From Achromobacter piechaudii NBRC 102461 (GTDB lineage: Bacteria; Pseudomonadota; Gammaproteobacteria; Burkholderiales; Burkholderiaceae_B): DNA of 64,000 nucleotides. The notes under the pieces are model-generated. The model was not told the origin of the DNA and ran no database searches. It worked only from the letters and a program-made list of their open reading frames with translations. Shown piece after piece: positions 62,598-64,000 of this stretch (position 1 is its first letter; each line of letters opens with the position of its first letter). The DNA lies in the NCBI RefSeq assembly GCF_001571245.1, contig NZ_BCTK01000001.1:1426001-1490000 (forward strand), given 5' to 3'. The position numbers were made by a program, and so were the translations under genes.

Positions 62598-63493
62598 GCC
62601 GTGGCCTCCATCAATTCAATGCCTGATCGGCCGTGATAGTAGCCATTGCATCGGCCGATGCCCGCTGGCGGCGTGACCGCGCGGGCGGCGCGGCCATGGC
62701 GGATATCATCCAGCGCGGCGATGGCCTCGTGCGTGCCGGCCGATTGCGGGTTGACGCGCAATACGTCCACGCCCATCGCCGCCAGTTCCGTAGCCTGCGC
62801 CAGCAGGTCCAGGCACGCGGCGGACTGCACCTGGATGCCGTTGATGCTGAGAAATTCGCGCGATTCTTTCGTGCGCATGTCCAGGCCGTCGGGATGCTCG
62901 ATGCAGCGAAAGCCGCAATCGTCCTTCTTCAACCGAAAGTGCCGCGCCGTAAAGCAGCGCGCCGAAAACGCCAGCGCCATGCGGCCCCACACCAGCGTTT
63001 CGGCCGCCAATCCGTCGGGCCGCTCTTGAAGCAGCCGCGCCAGCGTTTCGCCATCCATTTCCAGCGGCGCGACAAAGCGCACGGCGCCCTGCGACGCCAG
63101 CCATTGCAAGGTGCCGCCGTGATAGGCATTCACGTGCGGCCCTGCCACGAACGCCCGCCCGGCCAGATGCCGCACCGCGCCCAGCTCGCCGGCTTCGATC
63201 ATGAAGTCGTCCTGCGCGCACAGCTTCTTCAAGGCATGTGCTTCGGCGCCTGTTTCGATCAGCGTCCGCCCCGACAGCACCACCGTCTTGCCGGCGGCGC
63301 GCAGGTCTTGCGCCAGGTCGCGCCAATCGTCGGCGCGCAGTTCGTGGCGACGGCTACAGACCGTCTCGCCCACGTAAAGAATATCGGCCGGCCCATCGGC
63401 CAGCGCGGCGTAGAAGTCCAGCGTGGCGCGCCGAGGCCAGTAATACAGCAGCGGTCCTACAGAGATCTGAAATTGCGTGGGGTTCATTTCCAT
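62594..63493 (-). CDS. ubiV: U32-family iron-sulfur hydroxylase component UbiV
   Basis: 299 residues. The four cysteines of the [4Fe-4S] site match E. coli UbiV in order and spacing: one in ILYVGETVCSRRHELR, then the C-x12-C-x3-C set in SARCFTARHFRLKKDDCGFR followed by C. The start FQISVGPLLYYWPRRATLDF is the family norm. With UbiU it hydroxylates ubiquinone precursors under anoxia, using prephenate as oxygen donor. Overlaps ubiT (4 bases) and ubiU (10 bases). Confidence 0.9.
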   Translation of the reverse strand: MEMNPTQFQISVGPLLYYWPRRATLDFYAALADGPADILYVGETVCSRRHELRADDWRDLAQDLRAAGKTVVLSGRTLIETGAEAHALKKLCAQDDFMIEAGELGAVRHLAGRAFVAGPHVNAYHGGTLQWLASQGAVRFVAPLEMDGETLARLLQERPDGLAAETLVWGRMALAFSARCFTARHFRLKKDDCGFRCIEHPDGLDMRTKESREFLSINGIQVQSAACLDLLAQATELAAMGVDVLRVNPQSAGTHEAIAALDDIRHGRAARAVTPPAGIGRCNGYYHGRSGIELMEATA

Positions 63494-64000
63494 GGCCGTT
63501 CGAATGCGCCTTGCGTGACTTGGGATCCTTCAGCGTGGCGCGCCAATAAGGCGTTCCACTTGGCCAGCGGCGCAAAGCGCGCGGGGTCGGCGTGCGCGCT
63601 GTCCAGCGCGGCGCGCAAGGTGGCGACCACCTGGGCCACATAGGCCGGACTGCGCTGACGGCCTTCGATCTTGATCGCCGACACGCCCATTTGCGCCAGA
63701 CGCGGCAACAGGCCGATGGCGTTCAGGCTGGTGGGTTCCTCCAGCGCGTGATCCGCGCGGCCGTCCACCTCGAAGCGGCCCTTGCACAGCGTCGGGTAGG
63801 CGGCCGGTTCGCCGGGTTCGTAGCGGTCGATCAAGATGCCCGACAGGCGTGCATCCATGCGGCCGCCCTCTTCCACCCAGCGCACCGCGTGCGCTGGCGA
63901 GCAGACGCCCTTGTTGTTGGGCGAATCGCCCGTGGCGTATGAGGACAGCAGGCAGCGGCCCTCGGCCATGACGCACAGGCTGCCAAAGCCGAAGACTTCA
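63484..64000 (-). CDS. ubiU: U32-family iron-sulfur hydroxylase component UbiU, C-terminal part
   Basis: About 172 residues; the start lies beyond the right edge. All four cluster cysteines are visible with the E. coli UbiU spacing (7, 17 and 39 residues apart): SLCVMAEGRCLLSSYATGDS, NNKGVCSPAHAVRW and YPTLCKGRFEVDG. The helix IKIEGRQRSPAYVAQVVATL is the U32 signature. First gene of the ubiU-ubiV-ubiT operon, which lets the organism make ubiquinone while respiring without oxygen, for example on nitrate. Confidence 0.9.
   Translation of the reverse strand, partial: EVFGFGSLCVMAEGRCLLSSYATGDSPNNKGVCSPAHAVRWVEEGGRMDARLSGILIDRYEPGEPAAYPTLCKGRFEVDGRADHALEEPTSLNAIGLLPRLAQMGVSAIKIEGRQRSPAYVAQVVATLRAALDSAHADPARFAPLAKWNALLARHAEGSQVTQGAFERPWK

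Overview
The window looks like chromosomal DNA of a GC-rich betaproteobacterium of the Alcaligenaceae (Achromobacter/Bordetella type). The grounds are the high GC and GC-ending codons, four Bug-type periplasmic receptors, many LysR regulators beside small catabolic operons, and an oxygen-independent ubiquinone locus (ubiU-ubiV-ubiT) at the right edge. Species is not provable from the sequence. No rRNA, tRNA or CRISPR array was seen.

Left part (1-30.1 kb), metabolic genes. A start-only aldo/keto reductase is followed by a sulfur cluster on the minus strand: a cysteine-dioxygenase-like cupin fused to four rhodanese domains, a CysB/Cbl-type regulator, a VOC protein, a cystathionine beta-lyase-like PLP enzyme, a second thiol-dioxygenase-like cupin, and a complete polar amino acid ABC importer, with an FMN-dependent hydroxyacid oxidase upstream. 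These fit uptake and breakdown of sulfur amino acids. Next come LysR / D-hydroxyacid dehydrogenase / Bug receptor, a DUF4189-like exported protein, a lipoprotein, and arylsulfatase plus Bug receptor divergent from a LysR gene with a clear palindromic operator. Then follow a YcaD-like MFS carrier, an exported unknown, a protein resembling Bacillus spore transglutaminase Tgl but lacking two expected catalytic residues, and a three-gene translationally coupled operon (GGDEF cyclase, DUF4239 membrane protein, outer-membrane beta-barrel).

Middle part (about 30.3-46.0 kb), a likely defence/mobile island. It holds a 1,750-residue STAND-type ATPase with an N-terminal nuclease-like domain (Avs-like), a gene with a possible PD-(D/E)XK fold, a membrane-anchored unknown, an intact 1,684-bp IS1182-family element with a GACC target duplication, and a two-gene Septu-like module. 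The first gene of that module fuses an HNH-like domain to an ABC/AAA ATPase. Its HNH has lost the key His and its reading frame is broken by one base near the start. The second gene, overlapping it by GTGA, encodes an intact stand-alone HNH nuclease. Remnants and long non-coding stretches separate the genes, and GC is lower by eye across 36.9-45.5 kb.

Right part (46.0-64 kb), core again: LysR/SLAC1-type exporter, LysR/Bug, an IlvD-type sugar-acid dehydratase with RraA-like aldolase, Bug receptor and GntR regulator, an exported Asp-box protein, metY (O-acetylhomoserine sulfhydrylase), a LysR gene, an acetylpolyamine amidohydrolase with an MHS-family carrier, and ubiT-ubiV-ubiU (ubiU cut by the window edge).
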